Shown here: in pieces, positions 17,118-26,605 of the stretch
Layout: each line of letters starts with the position of its first letter
Numbering within the stretch: position 1 is the stretch's first letter
NCBI GenBank assembly: GCA_017964325.1
Contig: JAGCSE010000052.1
Location: forward strand, 1 to 59,947
DNA: 59,947 nucleotides
DNA from: Victivallales bacterium
Lineage (GTDB): Bacteria; Verrucomicrobiota; Lentisphaeria; Oligosphaerales; Oligosphaeraceae
Direction of reading: 5' to 3'
Program-made: the position numbers and the translations under genes
Notes under the pieces: model-generated
Seen by the model: only the letters and a program-made list of their open reading frames with translations
What the model was told of the DNA's origin: nothing
The model's database searches: none

Positions 17118-17900
17118 ATGAAAAAACTGTCTTTTCTCCTATGCGTCTGCCTCTGCCTGAGCGCGACCGCCCTTGAGATTTCCGAGGTCCATGAGAAGGT
17201 CATCGAAAATACGGTTAAACACTACTCGAGCATTCTCAAGCAGGATTTTACGGTCAACATCAACTGCCCGCAGATTTTCGGGCTCATCAACGGGATGCTC
17301 TTTGCGCAGGCAAAAGCTGCGGGAGCGCCGGCGAACGTGCCAATTCCCTCCATTTCATACGTCCGCAGGACCCACAAGGCAAGCAAGAATCAAGATAAAT
17401 ACGATATCGGCTGGGGCCGCAAACTGCCGAAGGAGATGCTTGCACAGGCGCAGGATAAAATCGACAGCCAGTTGGACGCATTTGGTGAAATGTGCTCCGC
17501 CCTCACGCTCGACGGCCTGAAAGACATCGCGGAACTCGCCAGCGACAATACTTGCAAGCTCCTTCAGGAAAACCCGAACCAGTTCGTCGTCACCATCAGC
17601 GGGCTTGATGAAGAATTCACCGAAGGGATGAAGGTCATTGGTGCCAACATCTGCTTTAACAAACGCTTCAATACCGTTGATTTTGTCTCGCTCAAGTTGC
17701 TGGGCGGCAAAAACATCGACATCACCATCAACCACCAGAAAATCAACGGCGACAACGGAAACAAATACGGAGCCGTTCCCGTCCGCATCGTCATCAAGAA
17801 CAATCTTCAAAAGCAGGTTGGCGGCATGGCGATTCCGCCGCAATTGAATTTCAACCTCGGCAATTACAATTTCGCCAGCCGTGGAGACATGGGGATGTAA
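17118..17900 (+). CDS. Exported protein of unknown function
   Basis: 260 aa with a signal peptide (MKKLSFLLCVCLCLSATA) and an AAGGA-type ribosome-binding site. I do not recognise the family. The mature part is mixed alpha/beta with no membrane segment and no obvious catalytic motif; the C-terminal half (~190-235) is strand-rich (KNIDITINHQKINGDNGNKY). It sits divergently from the thioredoxin-like gene, which may share its promoter region. Confidence 0.6.
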   Translation: MKKLSFLLCVCLCLSATALEISEVHEKVIENTVKHYSSILKQDFTVNINCPQIFGLINGMLFAQAKAAGAPANVPIPSISYVRRTHKASKNQDKYDIGWGRKLPKEMLAQAQDKIDSQLDAFGEMCSALTLDGLKDIAELASDNTCKLLQENPNQFVVTISGLDEEFTEGMKVIGANICFNKRFNTVDFVSLKLLGGKNIDITINHQKINGDNGNKYGAVPVRIVIKNNLQKQVGGMAIPPQLNFNLGNYNFASRGDMGM

Positions 17901-17973
17901 TTATTCCAAAAGAGCGGCTTCTGCAGAATTGGTAAAATCATTATAATCAGCAAGATATAAGGAATCATCATCT

Positions 17974-19365
17974 ATGAAATTTGCGCTTTTCCTCGGCAAT
18001 CGCGGCTTCTTTCCCGAACGCCTCATCGTCTCTGCCAAACAGCAGGTCATCGAACAGCTTGCCAAAGTCGGCATTGATACGCTCTGTCTTCCCGATGGTC
18101 TGACCCACTATGGCGCCGTTGAAGGCTATGCCGAAGGACTCGTTTTCAACCAGTTCCTGGAAAAGCACAAAGGCGAGTTCGACGGCGTCATCTTATGCCT
18201 CCCGAATTTCGGTGACGAGACAGGCGCGGTCGAAGCCCTGCGAGACTGCGGCGTCCCGATTTACATTCTCGCATTCCCAGATGAGCTGGACAAGATGGAT
18301 TTCAATTCCCGCCGCGATGCATTCTGCGGAAAGCTTTCCGTCATGGATGTGTTCCATCAGTTCCGAGTCCCCTATACCGCATGGCCGCCTCACACTCTCA
18401 GCCCATTGTCGCCTGATTTTCTCGAACAGATGCGCCAATTTGCGGCCGTCTGCCGTATCGTCAAGGGAATGAAGAGGATACGCATCGGAGCCATCGGTGC
18501 GAGGCCGACCGCATTCAAGACCATCCGCTTCGACGAGGCGACCCTCCAGAAATACGGCGTCACAACCGAAACGTTCGACAATTCCGATCTGCTCGTCAAG
18601 ATGGACAAGCTGGATGCGGACAGCGCGGACATACGCGCCAAGATTGATTTCTTTAACAATTATTCCAATTTCTCTGAAGTTCCGAAGGATGCGATGGTTT
18701 CGTTGGCGAAGGCTTCCGTCGCCATCGACCAGTTCATCAAAGAATATTCGCTGGATGCCATCGGCCTCCGTTGCTGGAATGACTTGCAGCTGACTGCCAA
18801 AATTTCTCCCTGCGTGTTGTTAAGCGAACTCAATGACCGCGGCATACCAGCGGGTTGTGAACTCGACGTTTGCAATGCCGTCGGAATGCTCGCCCTCCAT
18901 CTTGCTTCGCAGGAGCCCGCCACCTGTCTCGACTGGAACAACAATTACGAAGACGATCCCGACAAGTGCATCCTCTTCCATTGCGGCTCCATTCCGCAGA
19001 AGCTCATGGCGGGCAAGGGGTTAGTTGTCGATCATGCCATGTTCAAGAAGGCACTTGGCCCAGGTTTCTCCTTCGGCTGCAACACAGGCTTCATCCGCGC
19101 CATGGATTTCTCCTTCCTCTCCACAATGACCGAAAATGGCAAGCTGCTCTACTATTCGGGCGAAGGCGATTTCACGGGCGAACCGCTTGGCGAAGGCTTC
19201 TTTGGCTGCGGCGGAGTCGCGCATATTGACAATCTCCAGCGGAAAATCAACCGCATTGGCTACGCAGGCTATCGCCACCATGTCAGTGTGACATCGGGTC
19301 ATTGGGATTTTGCCATCAACGAGGCGTTCCAGCGTTATCTTGGATACGAAAAGACCGAAATCTAA
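17974..19365 (+). CDS. L-fucose/L-arabinose isomerase-like protein
   Basis: 463 aa, the usual size for the FucI/AraA-like superfamily. The N-terminal Rossmann-like part (FALFLGNRGFFPERLI..; GVILCLPNFGDETGAVEALRD) and the C-terminal part (IGLRCWNDLQ..., SGHWDFAINEAF) match the general plan of sugar isomerases acting on cytoplasmic aldoses. The exact sugar is not evident. Nine bases separate it from the downstream transporter, so uptake and isomerisation of one sugar by this pair is a reasonable inference. Ribosome-binding site AAGGAA. Confidence 0.72.
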   Translation: MKFALFLGNRGFFPERLIVSAKQQVIEQLAKVGIDTLCLPDGLTHYGAVEGYAEGLVFNQFLEKHKGEFDGVILCLPNFGDETGAVEALRDCGVPIYILAFPDELDKMDFNSRRDAFCGKLSVMDVFHQFRVPYTAWPPHTLSPLSPDFLEQMRQFAAVCRIVKGMKRIRIGAIGARPTAFKTIRFDEATLQKYGVTTETFDNSDLLVKMDKLDADSADIRAKIDFFNNYSNFSEVPKDAMVSLAKASVAIDQFIKEYSLDAIGLRCWNDLQLTAKISPCVLLSELNDRGIPAGCELDVCNAVGMLALHLASQEPATCLDWNNNYEDDPDKCILFHCGSIPQKLMAGKGLVVDHAMFKKALGPGFSFGCNTGFIRAMDFSFLSTMTENGKLLYYSGEGDFTGEPLGEGFFGCGGVAHIDNLQRKINRIGYAGYRHHVSVTSGHWDFAINEAFQRYLGYEKTEI

Positions 19366-19374
19366 GGCATATAC

Positions 19375-20286
19375 ATGAATCCGCTTCTTCTCGCCTTGGC
19401 GGCCTGCATCGGGCATGGCTTCTGCGGCGCGTTGATTTCCGTCTATATGAGCGAAATCAGCGCCCGCAAAGTACAGCCATTTTCATTCTATGCCCTCTCC
19501 AATCTTCTCGGTGGCGTGCTCGCATGGTGCATCGTCCCGTTCTGCCATTCGGAAGTCCCTGAGCGCCTGCCGCTTCTGACGTTGATTCTTGGAGCATGCG
19601 GCTTCACGTATGTTGTCGCCCTCTTTGTCCAGATTCAATGCTTCACGCTTGGGCGGAAGGGACTTACATCAGCTTGCACAACGTCCGCCATCATTATTCC
19701 GTTCCTTTTCGGTGTCATTGCGATGGGTGAACGCCCGAAATTGTTTGGGTATTTAGGTGCACTCTGCCTGATTGTCGGCATGGTCATTTGTGTCTTGACA
19801 GGCAAGCAAAAGGAAGAGGAGGACGGGATGAGAGGCAACAACTATCTGAAATGGTTTGCCTTAACGATGCTCTGCATCATGCTCAACGGCTGCGGAGCGA
19901 TTTTGCAGAGCCTTTCCTCATGGATGGGTTTTGAGGAGGTTTCAGGAATGTTCCGCGCTGCGTTGCTCATGACGCTTTCAAGTGTCGGCAACTTGCTGGC
20001 CTGCGTGGTTGTGAAAGTGAATCCGCTTCATGGCATCAAGTCCATTCTGCCATGGGCGGCCATCTGGGCGGTCGTCGGAACGGCGACGAATCTCATCTTC
20101 TTTGTCGCGATGGACGCCATGGCGAAGGTCGGCGCAGGTTCTTTCACCACCTGCATCAGCAGCACGGCCTCTTTGCTTTTCTTTTTTCTTTACACGTCCA
20201 TTCGTTTCCGCGAACGCTACCGTCTCATTACTATTTTGGGCATTGTCATCTGTCTGCTTGGCATCATGGCCATTGGCATGGGATAA
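19375..20286 (+). CDS. EamA/DMT-family sugar or metabolite transporter
   Basis: 303 aa, almost entirely hydrophobic with about ten membrane segments in two halves, as in drug/metabolite transporters. It starts 9 nt after the isomerase-like gene and is probably co-transcribed. The substrate is likely the sugar handled by that enzyme. After the stop, an inverted repeat CCTGGCGG/CCGCCAGG (near 20377-20402) may end the message, though without a proper T-run. Confidence 0.75.
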   Translation: MNPLLLALAACIGHGFCGALISVYMSEISARKVQPFSFYALSNLLGGVLAWCIVPFCHSEVPERLPLLTLILGACGFTYVVALFVQIQCFTLGRKGLTSACTTSAIIIPFLFGVIAMGERPKLFGYLGALCLIVGMVICVLTGKQKEEEDGMRGNNYLKWFALTMLCIMLNGCGAILQSLSSWMGFEEVSGMFRAALLMTLSSVGNLLACVVVKVNPLHGIKSILPWAAIWAVVGTATNLIFFVAMDAMAKVGAGSFTTCISSTASLLFFFLYTSIRFRERYRLITILGIVICLLGIMAIGMG

Positions 20287-20569
20287 TAAAATCAGCCATG
20301 ATTTGTGAATGATTGGATTGAAAATGCTCAATAAATTGAGTTATGGCTACTTATGAATCTGTTTCATTAATCGTATGCCTGGCGGCTCCCCCCGTCCGCC
20401 AGGCGTAACGTTTTGCGGTTCTTCCTATCCCACTTCCTTTCGTTTGAAAGACTCTCTATACCTTCCTTTTTTTATTTTCTATTTGCGAAGCCTGGCGATG
20501 ATTGCACTTTATGCAATTGATTTTTCTCGCCGTTGCAATGTCTTATATTTAATAGTCTTATATTATAAC

Positions 20570-20734
20570 TTAATGATGATGTTCGGATGAGACGACCGCC
20601 TTGACAGTGTTGTAGTAGGCGGCAATTATCGAGAAAACAAAGCAACCTGTTGTCAGCACGGATAAAAGCAGAGGGATGATGGTCATAATCTGGCAAAGGG
20701 TGATTGTTGAGATTGTAATGGTGGTTTCAATCAT
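20570..20734 (-). CDS. Small single-pass membrane protein (54 aa), copy A
   Basis: Begins ATGATTGAAACC with GGGAG about 6 nt before the ATG. The peptide has one strongly hydrophobic segment (~residues 16-40, IMTIIPLLLSVLTTGCFVFS) and ends in three His. It shares the pattern IIPLLL-VLT--C-VFS-IAAYY with copy C at 21102-21308, and both have the same upstream stretch (GACGCGCATAAT-GCTGTGTAA), so the gene and its leader were duplicated. Function unknown; small toxic membrane peptides and signalling peptides are possible. Confidence 0.65.
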   Translation of the reverse strand: MIETTITISTITLCQIMTIIPLLLSVLTTGCFVFSIIAAYYNTVKAVVSSEHHH

Positions 20735-20895
20735 GGCTGTCTCCCTGTCATTTGTGGTGTATTTTCATCTTACACAGCCATTATGCGCGTCAATTGGATG
20801 GAAATTAAGCGAAATTTTTGAAAAAGAGAATGATGTTGAAAAAATAAATGGATTTTTATTGTTCAATGGTTTGACATGGAAATCGCGTGATTATT

Positions 20896-21048
20896 TTAGG
20901 AAAGGTTGGGTGATACAACAATAGCTTCCCAAATTGCTGCGATGGCTGAAATGAGCATGAAGACAACCGTCAGCACAGTCTTAATTTTACTAGCAAAAAG
21001 CAGAAAGTTGGAAATTGAGGTTAATGTCATCAGGCTGGTATCAATCAT
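20896..21048 (-). CDS. Small single-pass membrane protein (50 aa), copy B
   Basis: Starts at the ATG whose complement is 21046-21048, with TAGGAG 6-7 nt upstream. Hydrophobic segment ~residues 23-45 (KTVLTVVFMLISAIAAIWEA). It is more diverged than copies A and C but keeps the layout of a short polar start, one membrane segment and an AIAA motif. It lies between A and C on the same strand. Confidence 0.6.
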   Translation of the reverse strand: MIDTSLMTLTSISNFLLFASKIKTVLTVVFMLISAIAAIWEAIVVSPNLS

Positions 21049-21101
21049 GATTGTCTCCTAATGAATTACAGGAAATCAGTTTTGAAGAGACTGGAGTCGA
21101 T

Positions 21102-21308
21102 TCAAATGGTGGTTGCCATACGGGATGTGGTATCATTCTTTGAAATACTGTGTTTACTGTCGGTTATGTGCGAGACGATTGTCGTAATGGTCTCGTAGTA
21201 GGCGGCAATGACCGAAAAGACCAGGCAGGTTGCTGTCAGCACAAATAAAAGCAAAGGAATGATGCTCAACATTTGTATAAGGGTTTCGCTCAACGCTATT
21301 GTCAACAT
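21102..21308 (-). CDS. Small single-pass membrane protein (68 aa), copy C
   Basis: 68 aa with AGGAGG about 7 nt before the ATG. It has a hydrophobic stretch from residue ~11 to ~40 (MLSIIPLLLFVLTATCLVFS) then a polar tail rich in Thr, Ser and Lys. Clearly related to copy A. The 21309-21583 upstream region is very AT-rich and holds the conserved leader (complement of 21340-21362) and no other gene I can support. Confidence 0.65.
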   Translation of the reverse strand: MLTIALSETLIQMLSIIPLLLFVLTATCLVFSVIAAYYETITTIVSHITDSKHSISKNDTTSRMATTI

Positions 21309-21583
21309 GGCTGTCCTCCTGTCATTTGTGTTGTTTCTCTTTTTACACAGCGATTATGCGCGTCTGTAAAGGAAAAAATAAGCTTTTTTAAAATAGAGAG
21401 CTATTTTTGAAGAAATGTTACAAGACGCCAGACAAGAAAGAGGCGAAAAAAGACAAATATATAATTCTAGATATATATTATATTTATATATCAAGATTCT
21501 TTTTATATTTCTAATTTATTCCTTCTTCATCTGTTGTCATTGACATGGGACAATAGATGAGAGAAGGCAGCGAGAAAAGAAGA

Positions 21584-23089
21584 TTATTTGAAAAGATTTT
21601 TAGTGGCCTTGACGGGATCGTAAGTGTAGTTGATGCCGAGGCGCCGGAGGCCGTCTTCGTCGCCCGTACTGGGGATGTGTGTCAAATGCATATCGCACTG
21701 CTGGAAAAGCGACATACAGCCGATGGCGTCCTGCGCATATTTGTCGCGATTGCTGGAGGCGACGAGTGTGATGAGCGTTTCGGTCAAGTTGAGGCTTGAC
21801 TGACGGCGCGAACCGAGGCCCGCCTTGAAGTTGGCGACGGCCTCCAAAATGTCGGGCAGAAGGAGATGCTGGCTGTCTGCAATGCCCGCAAGATGCTTGG
21901 CGGCATTGAGAAATGTTGCGGCGGCGGCGTGCATGAGAGGCGAGTTCTTGCCCGTAATGATTGTACCGTCGGGTGTCTTGATTGCGGCACCGCAATGAAT
22001 GTCCATGTTGCCTTTGTCGCGCTCTGCTCCCTCTTTGGCGGCCTCACGGGCGGCGACGACGACGTCTCGTTGTTCGGGATCGACCTTTGATTTACCGATG
22101 ATTTCGACGATGCGGTTGAAGGTCGTCTCTTCCGCACGACCGAGCATATAGTCTGCCTTGATGCGGAAATAACGACGGGCGATTTCGAGTCGGGCGGCTT
22201 CGCTTACGGCTGCGTCATCGACGATGCCAGAGGCGATGCAGTTGACGCCCATGTCTGTCGGCGACTGGTAGGGACATTCCTTTCCTGTGATGCGCGTAAG
22301 GAGTGATTTTAGAAGCGGAAAGGCTTGAAGGTCGCGGTTGTAATTGACTGAAACTATGCCGTGGGCGTCATAATGGAAATGGTCAAGTGCATTGGCATCC
22401 TGCAAATCGGCCGTGGCGGCTTCGTATGCAATGTTGACGGGATGGTTCAATGGCAGGTTCCAGACAGGGAAGGTTTCGAATTTCGCATAATGGGCTTGGT
22501 TGCCGAGACGGTATTCATGATATATCTGCGACAGGCAGGTACCCATTTTTCCACTGTTCGGGCCAGGACCAGTGACAACGACAAGTGGTTGTTTTACAGG
22601 AATATATGGATTGCTTCCAAAGCCGTTTTCGCTGACGATATAGTCGAAATTGTCCGGATAGCCCGCGATTTCGCGGTGCAGAAAGACGCCGATGCCGTAT
22701 TTTTCGAGGCGGCGTTTGAAGTCGAGCGCGGAGGGTTGGCCGTTAAATCGTGTGATGACAACTCCCGCGATGTTGACGTTGCGGTTGCGAAGGTCGTCGA
22801 TGAGTCGGAGGGCGTCGTTGTCGTAGGTGATGCCGAGGTCTGCGCGGATTTTCTTGCGTTCGATATCGCCTGCATGGATACAGATAATGATGTCAGCATT
22901 GGCTGCAAGATTCTGCAACAGACGCATTTTGACATTTGGATCGAAGCCTGGGAGGACGCGTGCGGCGTGGAAGTCGCCGATGAGTTTGCCGCCAAATTCC
23001 AGATAAAGCCGCTGTCCTGACGTGCCGACTCGTTCCATGATGTGCTGTGTCTGCTCGCGAAGATATTGGTCGTTGTTGAAGGCTGGCAT
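21584..23089 (-). CDS. DUF1846 family protein
   Basis: 501 aa, the full length of this family. The start has AAAGGA upstream and the typical opening (FNNDQYLREQTQHIMERV, LYLEFGGKLIGDFHAARVLPGFDP). A nucleotide-binding-like stretch VVVTGPGPNSGKMGTCLSQIYHE lies near residue 170. Conserved across anaerobes; structures are known but no firm function is, to my knowledge. It is divergent from the HAD phosphatase gene, with about 60 nt between them. Confidence 0.92.
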   Translation of the reverse strand: MPAFNNDQYLREQTQHIMERVGTSGQRLYLEFGGKLIGDFHAARVLPGFDPNVKMRLLQNLAANADIIICIHAGDIERKKIRADLGITYDNDALRLIDDLRNRNVNIAGVVITRFNGQPSALDFKRRLEKYGIGVFLHREIAGYPDNFDYIVSENGFGSNPYIPVKQPLVVVTGPGPNSGKMGTCLSQIYHEYRLGNQAHYAKFETFPVWNLPLNHPVNIAYEAATADLQDANALDHFHYDAHGIVSVNYNRDLQAFPLLKSLLTRITGKECPYQSPTDMGVNCIASGIVDDAAVSEAARLEIARRYFRIKADYMLGRAEETTFNRIVEIIGKSKVDPEQRDVVVAAREAAKEGAERDKGNMDIHCGAAIKTPDGTIITGKNSPLMHAAAATFLNAAKHLAGIADSQHLLLPDILEAVANFKAGLGSRRQSSLNLTETLITLVASSNRDKYAQDAIGCMSLFQQCDMHLTHIPSTGDEDGLRRLGINYTYDPVKATKNLFK

Positions 23090-23147
23090 GGTCGGATTCC
23101 TTTTTTATCTGGCTGATTGGCTAAAAACGCAAAAATATTTAAATTAA

Positions 23148-23840
23148 ATGGTAAACGTAAATCATCAACTCAACGGGATGTTTTTTTCAATGCGGACATT
23201 GGATTTGACGAAATACAAAGCGTTTTTGTTTGATTTTGACAACACGCTGGTGGCGACAGAGCAGTTCCATGTGCGGGCATTTGCTCGTGCCATTCACGAT
23301 ATGCTTGATTATGATATGATGGAGGAGGACTATCACGATTTCGTGGGTAACACCAGTATGTGGTTGGCGGAGAAGATCTTGAAACGTTTGGGCCGTACGG
23401 ATGTGACACCGTGGGACGTAACCGTTTTGAAACGCCGCTATACGGAGGAGGATTTCCGTGCCATCGTCTATCCAGGCGTGCCTGAATTTCTGCATAAATA
23501 CAAGGGAAAAAAGATTTTAGCATTGGCAACCAATTCTCCGCACATTTTTATCGACATGGCGTTGGAACGTGCTCGTCTGACGGGAATTATGGATTTTGTT
23601 GTGACTGGTGACGATGCAAAACGATTCAAACCGAAGCCCGACATTTTCCTGCTGGCCGCTCAGACGGCAGGTTTAACCGTTGAGGATTGTCTTGCTTTCG
23701 AGGATTCGGAGACGGGGCTTCAGGCGGCGAAGGAGGCTGGGATGGACACGGTAATGGTCGCCAACCCAGGCAATACTATTCCGAACGTCATCCCAAATGA
23801 CGTATGGATTTACACATGGCTACAACTTATTAATGCTTAA
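23148..23840 (+). CDS. HAD-superfamily sugar-phosphatase/phosphoglucomutase-like hydrolase
   Basis: About 216-230 aa. The nucleophile motif DFDNTLV is followed by an all-helical cap, motif II (ALATNS), the motif III lysine (KPKPDIF) and motif IV (FEDSETGLQAA), as in beta-phosphoglucomutase-like phosphatases. Magnesium-dependent phosphoryl transfer on a small phosphometabolite is expected. The start is uncertain: MRTLDL at 23190 or the Met at 23178 may be the real one, since no good ribosome-binding site precedes 23148. Confidence 0.82.
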   Translation: MVNVNHQLNGMFFSMRTLDLTKYKAFLFDFDNTLVATEQFHVRAFARAIHDMLDYDMMEEDYHDFVGNTSMWLAEKILKRLGRTDVTPWDVTVLKRRYTEEDFRAIVYPGVPEFLHKYKGKKILALATNSPHIFIDMALERARLTGIMDFVVTGDDAKRFKPKPDIFLLAAQTAGLTVEDCLAFEDSETGLQAAKEAGMDTVMVANPGNTIPNVIPNDVWIYTWLQLINA

Positions 23841-23931
23841 TGATGAAAGGCATATTGGATTATTTAACGCAGAGTCGCGAAATAGCAGAGAGTAAAATGT
23901 AGCTTACAAATCATAAATTATGAATTGTGAA

Positions 23932-26040
23932 TTAAAGATTGTCCGCCTGTGCGATGAAGGCATCCTGCATGGATTTTGAAAGATCGACGAATTTAGTGTT
24001 CCAGCCGCAGACGCGGACTTGCAGGTTGGCGTATTTTTCGGGCTCATTTTGGGCTTTGCGTAAGGTATTGGCATCGAAGATATTGAAATGGCAGTAGAAG
24101 CCGCCTGCATCGAAGAATGTACGGATGAGACCCATGATGACATCTGCGCCGTCGCGGCCTTGCAGGGCGGAAGGATGGAGGGCGACGTCGAGAACGGAGC
24201 CGTCGGGAAAATCCGTATGGTCGAATTTGGCGGCGGAGGCGATGAGGGCGGTGACGCCGTTGCGGTCGGCGGCGATGGTGGCGCCGAGATTCTTGGAGAT
24301 AAGGTCGAAATCTTTGCGGCCGTCGGGCGTTGCTTTTGTCTGCTTACCGAAGGTGTGGGTGTAGTCGATCGACCAGCAGCCCATTTGGAAATAACCGCCT
24401 TTGGAATTGGGTGTATTGTTGATGATGTGGGCGGCTGTCATGGCCAAATCGACGCCGATATTATCGGCCAAATTGTTGTTGTTGCCCCACTTCGGGGCGC
24501 GTTTGCGAGCGATTTCACGAAGATGTTCATGGCCTTCCCAATTGGCGACGATGATGGAGCGGAGTTCGGACCATGTGCATAAGTGTTTGTCGAAGACAAG
24601 ATAATGGATGGCGGCCATGGAGTCGGCAAGCGTGCCGATTCCCGCGCACATCACGCCGCTTGTGCTGTACTGCGTGCCATGGTGGGAGACGTCGCGGCCC
24701 TTTTCCATGCAGGAGTCCATCGTGCCGGAAAGGACAGGGGAGGGGTTGACGGTTGGCCAAAGAGCCTCCCATGCCTTTGCGCGTGACAGCGTTTCGTCCA
24801 ACGTCTCTTTCATGAGTTGTTTTGTGAAATCGACAACCGACTGAAAATCAGAGGCTTCCTTTAATTCGGCCATGACATATTCAGGCAATTTGGCGAGATT
24901 GTATGTCGCTGACATTGTGCAACTTAATTCCTTGCCCATGATGGCTGGCTCATAGCAGCCGATGGGGACAAAATCAATGACATCCTCTGGCGATTTTCCA
25001 TGCTTGATGAACATCGGATAGGCAATGTCATCATTAGCGAAGACAATGGCGTTCGTACCGTTTTTGACGCATTCCGCAGCCAGCCGTAAGATATTGGGTG
25101 GAGTGTTTTTATGGATGCGAAAAGAGAATTTAGGGTCGATGTCGCCACGTTCCGCGAAGGCTTCGAAAGCAATTTCGGTCAGTTCGTTGCAGAGATCGGT
25201 GCCGTCGGGACGGCGACCGCCGAAACAGATGTTGTTGCCTGCGCCGAAATGCTGTGAATAGAATTTGTCGAAGAAGAATTTGATGAGCTCCTTTGCCTGG
25301 TCGCGGGTGATGCGGCCTGTGGCGATGTCATTGCGGTAGAAATCGATATAGAGTTGGTCGAACGTTCCCTGCGAGCGGACGTATTCACCTTCTATTTCCT
25401 GCATCTGGTTGTAGATGAACGACAATTGGAGAGCTTCGTGAAAAGTGGCTGGCGGGTTGTCGATAAGATGGCGCAGTGCAAAGGTTGTGCGGACGGCGTT
25501 GACTCGCTCCGATTCGTCCGCCAGACGGATCATGTAGTTGCGAATGGCCGTGTAGGCGATGACGACGGCGGTGTAGAAGTCCTTTGCTTCTTGATCGTTA
25601 GGAGATTGCAGGGCATCTTGTGCGCGTTTCAGAAGCCCAGAGATTCCATATTTCAAAATATTCTTCCAGCTTGGCGACGTATGGCTCAAGTCCAAAGTGG
25701 GAAAACCGATGGGATTTGTTGCACGAGCGGACGGCGGGACGTGTTTACGGCCTTCTTCGCCGTGCCATTTCGACTGGTATTTCCACATAATGCGACCTGT
25801 GGCGATGTGGTCCGCAAACCAGTCGAATGGATCGACACGAAGCCGCCCATTTTCCAATAGAAGCGCGAACATATTGGCGCGCAGGATGATGCGCGGCTGG
25901 TCGCTATGTTCGGCAACGTAGTCTGCGATGAGCTTTTCAAGTTCAGGAATGGCCAGTCCCGTGTCTGGATTATATCCGTCTGGATTGCATTGGGCGGCGA
26001 GCAATGGGCGGACGGTATCGTATGTGTTCCAGAGATTCAT
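23932..26040 (-). CDS. Glycyl radical enzyme (pyruvate formate-lyase-like)
   Basis: 702 aa. The active-site cysteine is in VPIGCYEP (~residue 360), and the C-terminal radical loop reads RVCGWNTKF (~residue 677), matching RVxGYxxxF except that Tyr is Trp. The family makes an oxygen-sensitive glycyl radical through a radical-SAM activase, which is not in this window. The substrate is unknown; the sequence differs from classic PflB and suggests a diol or other carbon-bond-cleaving member. There is no clear ribosome-binding site; a heptanucleotide repeat lies just upstream. Confidence 0.85.
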   Translation of the reverse strand: MNLWNTYDTVRPLLAAQCNPDGYNPDTGLAIPELEKLIADYVAEHSDQPRIILRANMFALLLENGRLRVDPFDWFADHIATGRIMWKYQSKWHGEEGRKHVPPSARATNPIGFPTLDLSHTSPSWKNILKYGISGLLKRAQDALQSPNDQEAKDFYTAVVIAYTAIRNYMIRLADESERVNAVRTTFALRHLIDNPPATFHEALQLSFIYNQMQEIEGEYVRSQGTFDQLYIDFYRNDIATGRITRDQAKELIKFFFDKFYSQHFGAGNNICFGGRRPDGTDLCNELTEIAFEAFAERGDIDPKFSFRIHKNTPPNILRLAAECVKNGTNAIVFANDDIAYPMFIKHGKSPEDVIDFVPIGCYEPAIMGKELSCTMSATYNLAKLPEYVMAELKEASDFQSVVDFTKQLMKETLDETLSRAKAWEALWPTVNPSPVLSGTMDSCMEKGRDVSHHGTQYSTSGVMCAGIGTLADSMAAIHYLVFDKHLCTWSELRSIIVANWEGHEHLREIARKRAPKWGNNNNLADNIGVDLAMTAAHIINNTPNSKGGYFQMGCWSIDYTHTFGKQTKATPDGRKDFDLISKNLGATIAADRNGVTALIASAAKFDHTDFPDGSVLDVALHPSALQGRDGADVIMGLIRTFFDAGGFYCHFNIFDANTLRKAQNEPEKYANLQVRVCGWNTKFVDLSKSMQDAFIAQADNL

Positions 26041-26043
26041 TGA

Positions 26044-26098
26044 TAATGCTTAATGCTTAATGCTTAATGCTTAATGATTAATGATTAATGTTAATCAT
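26044..26098. repeat. Heptanucleotide tandem repeat (TAATGCT)4 (TAATGAT)2
   Basis: Four perfect TAATGCT units (26044-26071) followed by two TAATGAT and decayed units, filling the gap between the glycyl radical enzyme and the membrane-protein pair. Confidence 0.9.
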
Positions 26099-26105
26099 TA
26101 GTATT

Positions 26106-26603
26106 TTATCGTTTGATGAGGAAATCAAAGAAGGGGGATTCGACACCCGCCCGAATGAGAAGGACGATGATCGTGACGGCAATGCCCGCGATACAGACGC
26201 CGATGACATTCGCCATGGCGAACTGGCGGCGGTTCATACCGAGTGCGAATGCTCCTGCAGCTCCTGTATAGGCTCCCGTGCCTGGCAACGGAATGCCGAT
26301 GAAGAACGCCAGCCCCAAGGCTCCATATTTATCGACTTGCGGCTTCAGCTTGCGTTGCGCCCTTTCCAAATATTTTGTGAAGAGTTTGTCGATCCATGAA
26401 TTTTTACGGAAGAGGTTGGCACAAGGTGTGATAAGAGAGAATACCAGCCAACCTATGAGGACGTTGGAGACGATGCAGACCATGACAGTGAGCCAAATCG
26501 GGAGAATGTCGTTGTATTTGAATGCACCGATGGGAATCGACGCACGGAGTTCGAGTCCGGGAATAAACGTGAGGGCGATGAGAATCAGAATGGCTTTCAA
26601 CAT
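26106..26603 (-). CDS. Small multidrug-export-like membrane protein (COG2426)
   Basis: 165 aa with four to five hydrophobic segments. The motifs FIPGLELRASIPIGAF at the start and GIPLPGTGAYTGAAGA in the middle are typical of the Sm_multidrug_ex (COG2426) family. It starts 2 nt after the stop of the upstream minus-strand gene, so the two are probably translated together. Transport substrate unknown. Confidence 0.85.
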   Translation of the reverse strand: MLKAILILIALTFIPGLELRASIPIGAFKYNDILPIWLTVMVCIVSNVLIGWLVFSLITPCANLFRKNSWIDKLFTKYLERAQRKLKPQVDKYGALGLAFFIGIPLPGTGAYTGAAGAFALGMNRRQFAMANVIGVCIAGIAVTIIVLLIRAGVESPFFDFLIKR

Positions 26604-26605
26604 TT

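Noticed and set aside
20676..20924. 82-aa hydrophobic + strand frame
   Set aside because: It is the complement of small protein A and its leader; copy A has a better start and a homologue.
23860..23931. Gene in the gap after the HAD hydrolase
   Set aside because: Only decayed short repeat sequence (AACGCAGAGTCGCG-like), also seen near 27790.
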